Counted from the stretch's first letter, positions 41,284 through 49,721 are shown. The stretch: 64,000 bases of DNA from Caulobacter soli (GCF_011045195.1 NZ_CP049199.1:1364001-1428000); one strand, 5' to 3'. Program-made: numbers and translations. Notes: generated by a model not told the origin, from the sequence alone.

Positions 41284-41316
41284 TCCGCTAATCCCGGCGA
41301 ATGTCGGGATGAGCGG
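41284..41316. repeat. Short palindromic repeat (family C, collapsed copy)
   Basis: CCGCTAATCCCGGCGAA followed directly by TGTCGGGATGAGCGG: the two arms of the family seen at 33121-33249 without the spacer. It sits between the cytochrome and RidA genes within the presumed operon. Confidence 0.65.
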
Positions 41317-41355
41317 TGAAGAAGAACGGTTTTGATCTTTCAACAGGAGACGACC

Positions 41356-41856
41356 ATGAAGCGCCTGATCCTCGCCGCCGCCGCTCTCGCCAGCTCGCTG
41401 GCCTTTGGGGGCACGGCCGCCAACGCCCAGATCGTCCGGGGCGGCGCGCCGGCCTCGCCGATCGCCAGCGTGGTGACCGTGCCGGCCGGCTACGACACCA
41501 TCTATGTCAGCGGCATGACTCCGCCGCCGCTCGACCCCAAGGGCGACCCGGCCCTGACCGCCACCTTCGGCGACACCAAGACCCAGACCCTGGGCGTGCT
41601 GAAGCGCATCGAGGAAGCGCTCAAGACCCAGGGCGCGACCATGGGCGACGTGGTGATGATGCGCGTGCTGCTGGTCGGCGACCCGGCCAAGGGCGGCAAG
41701 ATGGACTTCGCCGGCATGATGGAAAGCTACAAGACCTTCTTCGGCACCGCCGAACAGCCCAACAAGCCCTCGCGCATCACCAGCCAGATCACCTCGCTGG
41801 TCCAACCGGGCATGCTGGTCGAGATCGAAGTCCAGGCGGCGCGCAAGCCGAAGTAA
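41356..41856 (+). CDS. Exported RidA-family (imine deaminase) protein
   Basis: A 166-aa RidA/YjgF-fold protein with a Sec signal peptide (MKRLILAAAALASSLAFGGTAANA), unusual because most RidA proteins are cytoplasmic. The family elements YDTIYVSGMTPPP, TFGDTKTQTLGVLKRIEEAL and the C-terminal IEIEVQA-like strand (LVEIEVQA) are present, and Arg140 in KPSRITSQ is placed like the catalytic Arg of enteric RidA. RidA hydrolyses reactive enamines/imines, precisely what the preceding amine oxidase would form. Start ATG 41356 preceded by AGGAGACGACC. Confidence 0.85.
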   Translation: MKRLILAAAALASSLAFGGTAANAQIVRGGAPASPIASVVTVPAGYDTIYVSGMTPPPLDPKGDPALTATFGDTKTQTLGVLKRIEEALKTQGATMGDVVMMRVLLVGDPAKGGKMDFAGMMESYKTFFGTAEQPNKPSRITSQITSLVQPGMLVEIEVQAARKPK

Positions 41857-41867
41857 AAGCAACGTCC

Positions 41868-41996
41868 TCCGCCCCCTATGGGGGCGGACAGGCGGCGAAG
41901 CCGCCAGGTGGGGGCAAGTGGGTGAGCCACAGCGTTCTATGACCCACTTGCCCCCTACGGATCGCTTCGCAATCGTCTTCCCCCGCAGGGGGAAGA
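41868..41996. repeat. Dispersed palindromic repeat doublet (family A, ends inward)
   Basis: Left unit TCCGCCCCCTATGGGGGCGGA with GGCGGCGAAGCCGCC, ending CAAGTG; right unit CACTTGCCCCCTACGG with ATCGCTTCGC and CTTCCCCCGCAGGGGGAAG. The same two units as at 10922-11044 and 49722-49830, but with the CAAGTG ends facing each other. Confidence 0.8.
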
Positions 41997-42041
41997 GGCT
42001 CTCTTCCGGCGACCTTTCGCCACGCGCGAAACTGCCCTCTG

Positions 42042-42066
42042 TTAATTCTCCCTAACTGGCTGTTAA
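42042..42066 (+). promoter_or_regulatory. CtrA-like site of the fliQ promoter
   Basis: CTAA-N7-TTAA at 42052-42066 (one mismatch from consensus), overlapped on its left by another TTAA at 42042-42045, giving three half-sites. It lies 70-94 nt upstream of fliQ, as expected for this known CtrA-controlled class II operon in Caulobacter. Confidence 0.65.
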
Positions 42067-42135
42067 CCATGGCGGGCGATGGTGCGAGTCACCGTCAGTT
42101 CCCCGCGTGCGCGCGTACCTGTTAGAGGCTGTCCG

Positions 42136-42399
42136 ATGAGCGGAGCCGAAGTCCTGGATGTCGGCCGCGACGCGATCTGGCTGACCTTGCAGCTCTCCGC
42201 GCCGATCCTGATCGTCGGCCTGGTGGTCGGCGTGGCCATCGGCCTGTTCCAGGCCCTGACCCAGATCCAGGAAGCCACCCTGGTCTACGCCCCCAAGATC
42301 GTGGCGATCTTCGTCGCGCTGCTGCTGTTCCTGCCGCTGATGGGCGCGCTGATGTCCGGTTTCATGAAGGAAATCGCCGGCAAGATCGCCGGGATGTAG
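42136..42399 (+). CDS. fliQ: Flagellar export gate protein FliQ
   Basis: An 87-aa protein of two transmembrane helices with the FliQ signature GRDAIWLTLQLSAPILIVGLVVG and FQALTQIQEATLVYAPKIV. Part of the FliP/FliQ/FliR export gate. The ATG at 42136 follows GAGGCTGTCCG; the frame further upstream is not translated as FliQ. First gene of fliQ-fliR-flhB. Confidence 0.96.
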   Translation: MSGAEVLDVGRDAIWLTLQLSAPILIVGLVVGVAIGLFQALTQIQEATLVYAPKIVAIFVALLLFLPLMGALMSGFMKEIAGKIAGM

Positions 42400-42409
42400 G
42401 GGGCAGGGC

Positions 42410-43165
42410 TTGGACAGCTACGCCACCGTTCTGCAGGTCTATACCGGCGGCCTGGTCTTCGCCCGGATCGGGGCGATGGTCATGCTGATGCCCGGCATCG
42501 GCGAGACCGTGGTGCCGCAGCGCATTCGCCTGTCGTTCGCCGTGCTGATGGCCATGCTGCTGGCCCCGCTGGTGTCCAAGTCGATCGTCACGGTGCCCGG
42601 TAGCGTCGGCGCGATCGGCGGTGCGGTGCTGCACGAGGTGCTGATCGGCCTGATGATCGGCATGGTGCTGAAGCTGTTCGTCAGCTCGCTGACCACCGCG
42701 GGCGAGATCATCTCGATCCAGACCACCCTGTCCTTCGCCCAGACCGCCAACCCGGCCGGCGCGCCCAGCAGCACGGCGGTGGCCACCTTCCTATCGATGC
42801 TGGGCCTGGTGCTGATCATGGTCACCGACCTGCACCACCTGTTCATCGGCGCGATGGTCAAGTCCTACGACATCTTCCCGTTCACCCGCGCCGTGCCGGT
42901 CAACGACGCCGCCGCCCTGGCCGTGCGCACCGTGGCCGACAGTTTCAAGCTGGGCGTCCAGCTGTCGGCGCCGGTGCTGGTGTTTTCGATCGTCTTCAAC
43001 CTGGCCACCGGCCTGGTCGGCCGGGTGATGCCGTCCTTCCAGATCTTCTTCGTCACCTCGCCGCTCAGCGTCATCCTGGGCCTCTCCCTGCTGGGCCTCT
43101 CGCTCGGCGGCATCGCCATGGTCTGGGCCGATCGGTACCGGGACCTGCTGGCGGTGTTCAACTAG
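42410..43165 (+). CDS. fliR: Flagellar export gate protein FliR
   Basis: A 251-aa, strongly hydrophobic protein. It has the FliR N-terminus with RIGAMVMLMPGIGETVVPQRIRL, the central EVLIGLMIGMVLKLFVSSLTTAGE and the C-terminal PSFQIFFVTSPLSVILGLSLLGLSL. The start is a TTG at 42410, ten nt after fliQ, with AGGGGGCAGGG as ribosome site. It forms the single-copy component of the export gate and contacts FlhB. Confidence 0.95.
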   Translation: MDSYATVLQVYTGGLVFARIGAMVMLMPGIGETVVPQRIRLSFAVLMAMLLAPLVSKSIVTVPGSVGAIGGAVLHEVLIGLMIGMVLKLFVSSLTTAGEIISIQTTLSFAQTANPAGAPSSTAVATFLSMLGLVLIMVTDLHHLFIGAMVKSYDIFPFTRAVPVNDAAALAVRTVADSFKLGVQLSAPVLVFSIVFNLATGLVGRVMPSFQIFFVTSPLSVILGLSLLGLSLGGIAMVWADRYRDLLAVFN

Positions 43166-43174
43166 GGGGACGCC

Positions 43175-44257
43175 ATGGCCGACGATCAGGACGACGCGTC
43201 AAAGACAGAAGAACCAACAGCCAAGAAGCTGTCGGACGCTCGCGCCAAGGGCGACGTCCCGAAATCCGCCGACATCTCGCAGCTGGCGTCGCTCTCGGGC
43301 GCGTTCGGCGTCGTGGTCATCGCCGGCGGGTGGCTGACCCGCGACATGGTCAACACCCTGACCCCGTTCCTGGCCCACGCCGGCACCATGGACGTCGAGG
43401 GCGGCATCCGGATCATCGCCAAGACCGCCGTGATGGCGGCCCTGCCGGCGGTCGTTCTGGTGATGGTGGTCTCGGGTCTGCTGGGCGCGGCGGCCAACGT
43501 GGCCCAGACCGGCTTCATCCTGTCGGCCGACAAGATCAAGCCCGACCTGCAGAAGCTGGACTTGATCAAGGGCCTGGGGCGCCTCTTCGGCCCCGACGGC
43601 TTCGTGCAGTTCGCCAAATCGGCCCTGAAGTTCATCGTCACCGGGATCATCGCCTGGTTCGTGGTCAAGCCGGACGCGGCCCAGATCCCCAACCTGGTCG
43701 GCATGGACGTGGCGGCGATCATCCCGATGTCGCTGAAGCTGTCCGTGAAGCTGTTCTGGATGGTGCTGATCTTCCTGATCGCCACCGCCGGCTTCGACTG
43801 GTTCTGGCAGCGCCTGCGCTTCAACAAGCGCATGCGGATGAGCGTCCAGGACGTCAAGGACGAGATGAAGCAGTCCGAAGGCGACCCGCACATCAAGGGC
43901 AAGCAGAAGCAACTTCGCATGCAGCGCTCGCGCCAGCGGATGATGGCGGCCGTGCCCAAGGCGACCGTCGTCGTCATGAACCCGACCCACTACGCCGTGG
44001 CGCTGAAGTACGAGCAGGGCGAGACCGCCGCGCCGATCTGCGTGGCCAAGGGCGTCGACGACCTGGCCCTTCGGATCCGCGCCATCGCCGAGGAAAACGG
44101 CGTCTACGTGCTGGAAGACCCGCCCCTGGCCCGCGCCCTCTACGCCGCCATGGACGTGGACGAGCAGATTCCGGCCGAGCACTTCGAGGCCGTGGCCAAG
44201 GTCATCGGCTTCGTGATGAGCAACAAGCAGAGGAACAAGCGGGCCTGGGCGAGCTAG
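43175..44257 (+). CDS. flhB: Flagellar export switch protein FlhB
   Basis: A 360-aa protein with four transmembrane helices and a cytoplasmic autocleaving domain. The self-cleavage motif NPTHYAVAL is intact, with Asn269-Pro270 at the same residue number as in Salmonella. The N-terminus DDASKTEEPTAKKLSDARAKGDVPKS is the usual FlhB start. It controls the switch from rod/hook to filament export. Starts 9 nt after fliR. Its TAG stop shares a CTAG palindrome with the stop of the opposing GH28 gene. Confidence 0.96.
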   Translation: MADDQDDASKTEEPTAKKLSDARAKGDVPKSADISQLASLSGAFGVVVIAGGWLTRDMVNTLTPFLAHAGTMDVEGGIRIIAKTAVMAALPAVVLVMVVSGLLGAAANVAQTGFILSADKIKPDLQKLDLIKGLGRLFGPDGFVQFAKSALKFIVTGIIAWFVVKPDAAQIPNLVGMDVAAIIPMSLKLSVKLFWMVLIFLIATAGFDWFWQRLRFNKRMRMSVQDVKDEMKQSEGDPHIKGKQKQLRMQRSRQRMMAAVPKATVVVMNPTHYAVALKYEQGETAAPICVAKGVDDLALRIRAIAEENGVYVLEDPPLARALYAAMDVDEQIPAEHFEAVAKVIGFVMSNKQRNKRAWAS

Positions 44258-45684
44258 TTCGGCTTTCCCGACACCATCCCCAGCCGATACGCCGGATCCG
44301 CCGCCAACACCGGCGCCGGTTTCACCGTCGGCGGCAGCGTGGCCGCCCCCGCCAGACCCCGGCCGGTGACGGAGCTGATCGACAGCTTCGGCCCGCTGGC
44401 CACCGTCACGTCCACCTTGTCGAGCGTCACGTTGCGCATGTTGGCCAGGCTCATGCCCTTGCCCGCCGTGCCGGTGACGTTCCTCAGGGTGAACCCGTCC
44501 AGCGGCTTGTCGGGATGGATGTTCACCGCCTCGACCAGCACCGGCGCGTCGGTCACCTTGATGCGCTCGAAGGTGAAGTCGCGGACCGTCGGCACGCCCT
44601 CCAGCCCGGCGACGGGGAAGGGGTCCTGCTTGCCGCTGTCCAGGAAGTTCAGCCGCAGGAAGCCGCCCTGGGCGCCGGAGACCTCCAGGTCGCGCATGAC
44701 GATGTCTTCGATGAACGCCCCGCGCCCCGGCCGGCTCTTGATGTAGATGGCGAAGGTGTAGGCGGCCAGGCACTGGCAGCGCTCGACCAGCACCTTGCGG
44801 ATCCCGCCCGAGGTCTCGCTGCCGATGCCGATGCAGGCCCAGCGGTGGTCGCGGAACACGCAGTCGCTGATCCGCACGTCCTCGGTGGGGCGGCCGATGA
44901 CGTTCCCTTCCATGCCCCGGCCCGACTTCAGCGAGATGCAGTCGTCGACCGTGTCGAAGTCGCAGCGCTCGATCACCACGCGGCGGCAGGAGTCCACGTC
45001 GATCCCGTCGGCCCCGCCCTTGACGGTCACGCCCCGGAACAGGACGTCGTCGCAATAGACCGGGTGGATCGACCACATGTCGTTCTGCTCGGTGTAGACG
45101 TCGGTGACCGACAGGCCCTGGACGTCGACGAACTCCAGCAGGGCCGGATGACGCAGGCCGTTGACCTTGTCGACCCGGCCGGGAATGGCCTTGGAGCCCA
45201 GGATCCTGCCCTTGCCGGCGATGGCGACATCGCGCGCGCCCTGGGCCCAGATCAGGCCGACATAGCCGGGCGTCCAGCGACCTTCCCAGCGCACCTGCAC
45301 CACGGGATAGTCGGCCAGGTCCGGCGAGCCTTGCAGCGTCGCGCCCTCGTCCAGCACCAGGGCGGTGTTCGAGCCCAGGCGCAGCGCGCCGGTCAGGTAG
45401 ACGCCGGCCGAGACCACCACCTGACCGCCGCCCAGCACGGCGCAACGGTCCAGGGTGGTCTGCAAGGCCACGGTGTCCTTGGTCGTCCCGTCGCCCTTGG
45501 CGCCGAAGTCGCGCGGATCCAGGCGCAGGGTTTTTGCTAGCGGCTTCGTCGCCTTTGCAGCCTTGGCGGGCGGCGAGGCCGCGGAAGCGGCTGTCGCCAG
45601 GGCCGCGGCGCCGAGGCCGGCGGCCGAAAGCAGGGCGCGTCGACTGGGCGAGGCGGCGCTGTCGTCGCGCGGGGTCTTGGTCAT
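44254..45684 (-). CDS. Glycoside hydrolase family 28 (polygalacturonase-like)
   Basis: A 476-aa exported enzyme with a Tat-type leader (SRRALLSAAGLGAAALATAASA). The right-handed beta-helix of GH28 begins at FGAKGDGTTKDTVALQTTLDRC. Active-site regions are recognisable: GADGIDVDSCRRV in place of the classical NTDG, then DDCISLKSG, and YIKSRPGRG as the RIK equivalent. Family members hydrolyse pectic galacturonans and related plant polysaccharides, fitting a plant-polymer-using Caulobacter. It ends head-on with flhB and is divergent from cckA over 275 nt. Confidence 0.88.
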   Translation of the reverse strand: MTKTPRDDSAASPSRRALLSAAGLGAAALATAASAASPPAKAAKATKPLAKTLRLDPRDFGAKGDGTTKDTVALQTTLDRCAVLGGGQVVVSAGVYLTGALRLGSNTALVLDEGATLQGSPDLADYPVVQVRWEGRWTPGYVGLIWAQGARDVAIAGKGRILGSKAIPGRVDKVNGLRHPALLEFVDVQGLSVTDVYTEQNDMWSIHPVYCDDVLFRGVTVKGGADGIDVDSCRRVVIERCDFDTVDDCISLKSGRGMEGNVIGRPTEDVRISDCVFRDHRWACIGIGSETSGGIRKVLVERCQCLAAYTFAIYIKSRPGRGAFIEDIVMRDLEVSGAQGGFLRLNFLDSGKQDPFPVAGLEGVPTVRDFTFERIKVTDAPVLVEAVNIHPDKPLDGFTLRNVTGTAGKGMSLANMRNVTLDKVDVTVASGPKLSISSVTGRGLAGAATLPPTVKPAPVLAADPAYRLGMVSGKPN

Positions 45685-45848
45685 GGCGGCCTCCCAAGGG
45701 TTCGACGGTCGGTTTCTGACACCGGTGTCTTTATCCGGGGAGTGTTGGGCGATCAGCGCGCGCTGTAAATGCGCGCCGAGAAAAATGGGGCGCTGGGCCT
45801 GTGCCGAAGACGGGAGGAGGCGGTCGTACTCACCACATTTCCGTCATG

Positions 45849-45912
45849 GAATCAGGAATCGATCACGGATCGCGCTCGGAAGACGCGTAAGGAGTATCCT
45901 ACTCCCCGAATC
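45849..45912. promoter_or_regulatory. Cluster of three CcrM (GANTC) sites before cckA
   Basis: GAATC occurs at 45849-45853, 45856-45860 and 45908-45912, within 110 nt of the cckA start. GANTC is the CcrM methylation target in Caulobacter, and methylation there modulates GcrA-dependent promoters. Function here is inferred. Confidence 0.45.
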
Positions 45913-45959
45913 GGCGGGCTCTCTAAGTCCGCAAGGCTGAAGAAGGATTTCGGTCCCCC

Positions 45960-48047
45960 ATGACCGAGACGCCCGCAAGAGACCCCTACGGCGCCGGAAA
46001 GCGCCGCCCCGACCTCCTGATCTGGGGCGCGGCCATTTTCCTCGTCCTGGCTGCGGTGTTCGCCGCCGCCCCGGCCCTGCGCGCCGGTCCCGCCACCTTG
46101 GCGGGCCTGCTGCTGCTGGGCGGCGTCGCCGGCGTGGCGATCCTGGGCCTGGTGGCCATCCGCGCCTCGACCGCCGTGACCGATCCCGAGCCCGAGGGCG
46201 CCGAGGCTTTCGTCGAGGCGCTGTCCGAACCCGCCGCCCTGACCGCCGCCGATGGCCGCGTATTGGCCGCCAACGCCGCCTGGATCCAGGCCGTGGGCGA
46301 CGCCCGTCGCCTGCCCAAGGGCGCGGCCGGCGCCGGCCTGTTCGCCGCCCTGGTCAAGGCCCGCGACGGTCAGCGCGCCGAAGGGACGCTGCTCATCGCC
46401 GGCCAGGAGCGTCGCGCCGAGGCCGCTCGCCTGCGCGGCGGCCGCCTGCTGGTCCGCCTGCCGACGGTGGTCGAGAAGACGGTGGCGGTCGCCGCCGCCG
46501 CGCCGTCGCCGACGGTCGCCCAGTCCGCGCCGGCCCCGCGCACCCTGGACGCCTTCTCCGGCGCCTCGCCGTTCGGCGCGGCCCTGCTGGAAGGGCTGGA
46601 CCCGTTCAACTCGCGCATCCTCGAGGCCAATCCGGCCCTGGCCGCCATGACCGGCGCCGTGCCGGCCGGCACGCTGTTTGGCGCTCTGATCGATCCGCCC
46701 TCGCGCTCCGAAGCCGAGGGACGCCTGGCCGAAGGCAAGGCCGGTCCGTTCGAGGTGCGCCTGGCCCGCGATCCGACCCGCATCGCCCACCTCTATCTCT
46801 ACCGCGCCGACGGGCGCCTGGTGGCCTATCTGATCGACGTGTCCGAGCAGAAGCAGATGGAGCTGCAGCTCGCCCAGGCCCAGAAGATGCAGGCCATCGG
46901 CCAACTGGCCGGCGGCGTGGCCCACGACTTCAACAACCTGCTGACCGCCATCCAGCTGCGCCTGGACGAACTGCTGCACCGCCACCCGGTGGGCGACCCC
47001 TCGTACGAAGGCCTCAACGAGATCCGCCAGACGGGCGTCCGCGCCGCCGACCTGGTGCGCAAGCTGCTGGCCTTCAGCCGCAAGCAGACCGTGCAGCGCG
47101 AAGTGCTGGAGCTGGGCGAGCTGATCTCCGAGTTCGAGGTCCTTCTGCGCCGCCTGCTGCGCGAAGACGTCAAGCTGATCACCGACTACGGCCGCGACCT
47201 GCCGCAGGTGCGGGCCGACAAGAGCCAGCTGGAAACCGCCGTCATGAACCTGGCCGTCAACGCCCGCGACGCGGTGCGGGCGGCCAAGGGCGGCGGCGTG
47301 GTGCGCATCCGCACCGCCCGCCTGACCCAGGACGAGGCCCAGAGCCTGGGCTTCCCCGGCGCCGAGGGCGACCAGGCCTTCATCGAGGTCAGCGACGACG
47401 GCCCCGGCATTCCGCCCGAGGTGATGGGCAAGATCTTCGACCCGTTCTTCACCACCAAGCCGGTGGGCGAGGGCACGGGCCTGGGCCTGGCCACCGTCTA
47501 CGGCATCGTCAAGCAGAGCGACGGCTGGATCCACGTCCACAGCCGTCCGGGCGAGGGCGCGGCCTTCCGCATCTTCCTGCCGGTCTTCGAGGCCACCCCC
47601 GCCCAGCAGGCCGCCGCGGCGGCCGCCCTGACGGTCGCCGAGACCGCCAAGCCGCGTCCGCCGCGCGACCTGTCCGGCGCCGGCCGCATCCTGTTCGTCG
47701 AGGACGAAGACGCCGTGCGCGGCGTCGCCGCCCGCCTGCTGCGCGCCCGAGGTTACGAGGTGCTGGAGGCCAGCGACGGCGAAGAGGCCCTGATCATCGC
47801 CGAGGAGCACGCCGGCACGATCGACCTGCTGATCAGCGACGTGATCATGCCCGGCATCGACGGTCCGACCCTGCTGAAGAAGGCGCGCGGCTATCTGGGC
47901 AACGCGCCGGTGATGTTCATCAGCGGCTATGCCGAAGCCGAGTTCAGCGACCTGCTGGAAGGCGAGACCGGCGTGACCTTCCTGCCCAAGCCGATCGACA
48001 TCAAGACCCTGGCTGAGCGGGTGAAGCAGCAGCTGCAGGCGGCGTAG
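45960..48047 (+). CDS. cckA: Cell-cycle hybrid histidine kinase CckA
   Basis: A 695-aa hybrid kinase at the top of the CckA-ChpT-CtrA/CpdR phosphorelay that drives the Caulobacter cell cycle. Two N-terminal transmembrane helices (about residues 20-42 and 48-68) are followed by two PAS-like regions, the dimerisation domain [11 protein letters not shown] with His322, the ATPase domain ([28 protein letters not shown]) and a C-terminal receiver with phospho-acceptor Asp627 in LISDVIMPG. His322 has the same number as in Caulobacter crescentus. The ATG at 45960 is preceded by AAGGATTTCGG. Confidence 0.97.
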   Translation: MTETPARDPYGAGKRRPDLLIWGAAIFLVLAAVFAAAPALRAGPATLAGLLLLGGVAGVAILGLVAIRASTAVTDPEPEGAEAFVEALSEPAALTAADGRVLAANAAWIQAVGDARRLPKGAAGAGLFAALVKARDGQRAEGTLLIAGQERRAEAARLRGGRLLVRLPTVVEKTVAVAAAAPSPTVAQSAPAPRTLDAFSGASPFGAALLEGLDPFNSRILEANPALAAMTGAVPAGTLFGALIDPPSRSEAEGRLAEGKAGPFEVRLARDPTRIAHLYLYRADGRLVAYLIDVSEQKQMELQLAQAQKMQAIGQLAGGVAHDFNNLLTAIQLRLDELLHRHPVGDPSYEGLNEIRQTGVRAADLVRKLLAFSRKQTVQREVLELGELISEFEVLLRRLLREDVKLITDYGRDLPQVRADKSQLETAVMNLAVNARDAVRAAKGGGVVRIRTARLTQDEAQSLGFPGAEGDQAFIEVSDDGPGIPPEVMGKIFDPFFTTKPVGEGTGLGLATVYGIVKQSDGWIHVHSRPGEGAAFRIFLPVFEATPAQQAAAAAALTVAETAKPRPPRDLSGAGRILFVEDEDAVRGVAARLLRARGYEVLEASDGEEALIIAEEHAGTIDLLISDVIMPGIDGPTLLKKARGYLGNAPVMFISGYAEAEFSDLLEGETGVTFLPKPIDIKTLAERVKQQLQAA

Positions 48048-48086
48048 GCGAAGGTCGGCTTTCGATCCTAGTCGGACGTTCTGTAT

Positions 48087-48144
48087 CCCTCTCTCATAGA
48101 GAGAGGGAGGGGCCCGCGCCGAAGGCGTGGGAGGGTGAGAGGTT
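48087..48144 (+). repeat. Left 58-bp inverted repeat of DUF559 element
   Basis: Contains CCCTCTCTC-ATA-GAGAGAGGG and a hairpin GCGCC-GAA-GGCGT, ending GTGGGAGGGTGAGAGGTT. The reverse complement of 48549-48606 matches at 52 of 58 positions; four of the six differences are paired changes in the second hairpin stem, so pairing is conserved. Confidence 0.85.
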
Positions 48145-48480
48145 ACAATCTTTCAGGACGAAGCACGGCGAGGATGTCGCCGAAGCCGCCAGGGTCGGCC
48201 AACACCCTTTCGTTGGGAAGCCTCAAACCACATATCCGAACAGTTCCAGCGCCTGCGTGCGGCGCTCGTCATAGTCTTCCCGCCCCTCGTGCGCGAGGCC
48301 GTCCAGTTCGACGATCAGCTTGCCCGTCTCGCAGACGAAGTCAGCGAAGTAGCGGTCTATCGAGACCTGCCGCAGAAACCTGAACCCGCCCAGCTGCCGG
48401 TTGCGCACAAGCTTCCAGAGCGTCTTCTCGGCCAAGGTCTGGTTCTGACGAAGGCGGCGGGCGTTGGTGGTCTTGTCCAT
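48143..48480 (-). pseudogene. DUF559 endonuclease-like gene with a one-base frameshift
   Basis: From ATG 48480 the product reads MDKTTNARRLRQNQTLAEK, then LRNRQLGG-like (LVRNRQLGGFRFLRQ), IDRYFADFVC, KLIVELDG and ERRTQALELFGYVV, the DUF559 family related to Vsr/PD-(D/E)XK nucleases, but a stop follows at 48223 after 85 aa. Restoring one base in the AAA run at 48225-48227 (TTT to TTTT in the gene) reopens the frame with LRLPNERVLADPGGFGDILA and ends at 48143, the normal length. The gene fills the space between two 58-bp inverted repeats. A sequencing error could also explain the shift. Confidence 0.8.
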
Positions 48481-48548
48481 GCCCGGAGCATGACCTTGGC
48501 CCTTGGAGGCGCTCAACCTAAGAAATGGGGATTTTCGGCAAGCGGTGA

Positions 48549-48606
48549 AACCTCTCACCCTCCCACCGCTTCGCGGCGGGCCCCTCCCTCTCTCAAAGAG
48601 AGAGGG
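48549..48606 (-). repeat. Right 58-bp inverted repeat of DUF559 element
   Basis: AACCTCTCACCCTCCCACCGC... through CTCTCAAAGAGAGAGGG; mirror image of 48087-48144. Its inner hairpin is GCCGC-GAA-GCGGT when read on the complementary strand. Confidence 0.85.
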
Positions 48607-48677
48607 GTTCCGAGGGCCGCTACCCACCCTTAGCGGACCTTGTTGCTCTCCGCGCGCTGTTCGCTGAATGTGCGCTC

Positions 48678-49085
48678 ATGACTGATCAAGACGAAGAAGC
48701 GTGGTGCGACGAGCGGCGCAGCGAGGTGGTCGAATATCTGGATCGGGCCTCGCTCCACCACGGGGAAGTCGGCGAATGGCCTGCTTGGCACATCGCGCCA
48801 TATGTCTCTGTGTGGGCAATTGAGAGCGTAGTCACGCCCGGAAGCGTTGGGTGGTGGGCGCTCTGCGGCGACTTGCCTACGGACTATTGCGCCGCCAACG
48901 ACTGCCGTTCTCCTAGGGAGGCGGTCGCGAAAATAGCGCGCACGTGGCTTAAGTCCGTCGCCGAAACCCCGCCGGATGACACGACGCTTAAAGGTCTCGG
49001 CCTGGATGCCTCTCTCGGGCCGATGCTAACGAGTCGCGCGAACGCCCTGCTTGACTGGGAGCGAGATCCGGCGATTTGGGCATAA
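48678..49085 (+). CDS. DUF4826 family protein
   Basis: A 135-aa soluble acidic protein. The core PGSVGWWALCGDLPTDYCAAND followed by PREAVAKIARTWLKS matches the DUF4826 family, whose members share WW.ICGDLPTDY. Function unknown; the family is scattered among proteobacteria and may be carried horizontally. It lies just right of the DUF559 element. After the TAA the same frame is open for 68 codons to 49290, but there is no start or recognisable domain in it. Confidence 0.7.
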   Translation: MTDQDEEAWCDERRSEVVEYLDRASLHHGEVGEWPAWHIAPYVSVWAIESVVTPGSVGWWALCGDLPTDYCAANDCRSPREAVAKIARTWLKSVAETPPDDTTLKGLGLDASLGPMLTSRANALLDWERDPAIWA

Positions 49086-49721
49086 GACCGCCAACCACCT
49101 TCTCGGACGTCACCGGCGTCCGTTCGTGACGGCTTATCCGCCACGACGGATGAAGCCTCGCCGTTGCAGGCGGTTCGCGGGGATCGAGCGCTGTTTATCC
49201 CCGTCAACGCCACCAAGAACCCCAATCTCTTCAACGCCCTGAAGAAAAATCAGCGTCACCAATCCTCGGCGTTCAGAACCCTCCCATACTGAACAGGTCT
49301 CCATCACGGGGAGGGCTGTTGGTACCGGCCCGAGCAGGCGATGGAGATGGAACCGAGCGGGGCCGCCTGGGCCTTGGCGATCGGATCGCGTCGGCGGCGG
49401 GGCTCAGAAGGCTCCAAGGCCCGGCGGGGGCGATGGCGGGACAGGCGGGATGACGGGGCTGGAAAGTTCAAACCGGCCTGTTCGAGGATCAGTCGGAGTC
49501 GCCGACGGCCCCTTCCGGGCGACTTTGATCCTGCCCGCCTGAGGGGAAACGTCGATCGGGATGAAACAGGCCCTCAATCGCCGTCCCTTGAGAAGAACGG
49601 TTTCGCGGAGCGGACTGGTCTAGCCGAAACGCACTTTCAAACTCACGGTCATCCGGGCTGGGCCCGGACCGCTTCGCGCCTCCCCACCTCGCTCACAGCC
49701 AGATTGGCGTGAGATCACACC
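49086..49721. other. 636-nt region without a recognised gene
   Basis: No convincing coding sequence. The segment 49284-49320 can form a hairpin (ACCCTCCC / GGGAGGGCT). From 49320 to 49700 there are many G/C-rich short palindromes but no consensus RNA that I recognise. It may contain decayed genes or an unknown RNA. Confidence 0.4.

Noticed and set aside
43199..45697. Very long open frame on the minus strand spanning flhB and the GH28 gene
   Set aside because: It is antisense to flhB, a gene with conserved motifs; long antisense frames are expected in GC-rich DNA, and the predicted protein is low-complexity.
45852..47810. 652-codon minus-strand frame opposite cckA
   Set aside because: Mirror of the cckA codon bias; composition is Gly/His/Gln/Leu-rich with no domain.
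49086..49290. Sixty-eight open codons in frame after the DUF4826 stop
   Set aside because: No start codon with ribosome site and no domain; DUF4826 already has normal length, so readthrough or a separate gene is not supported.
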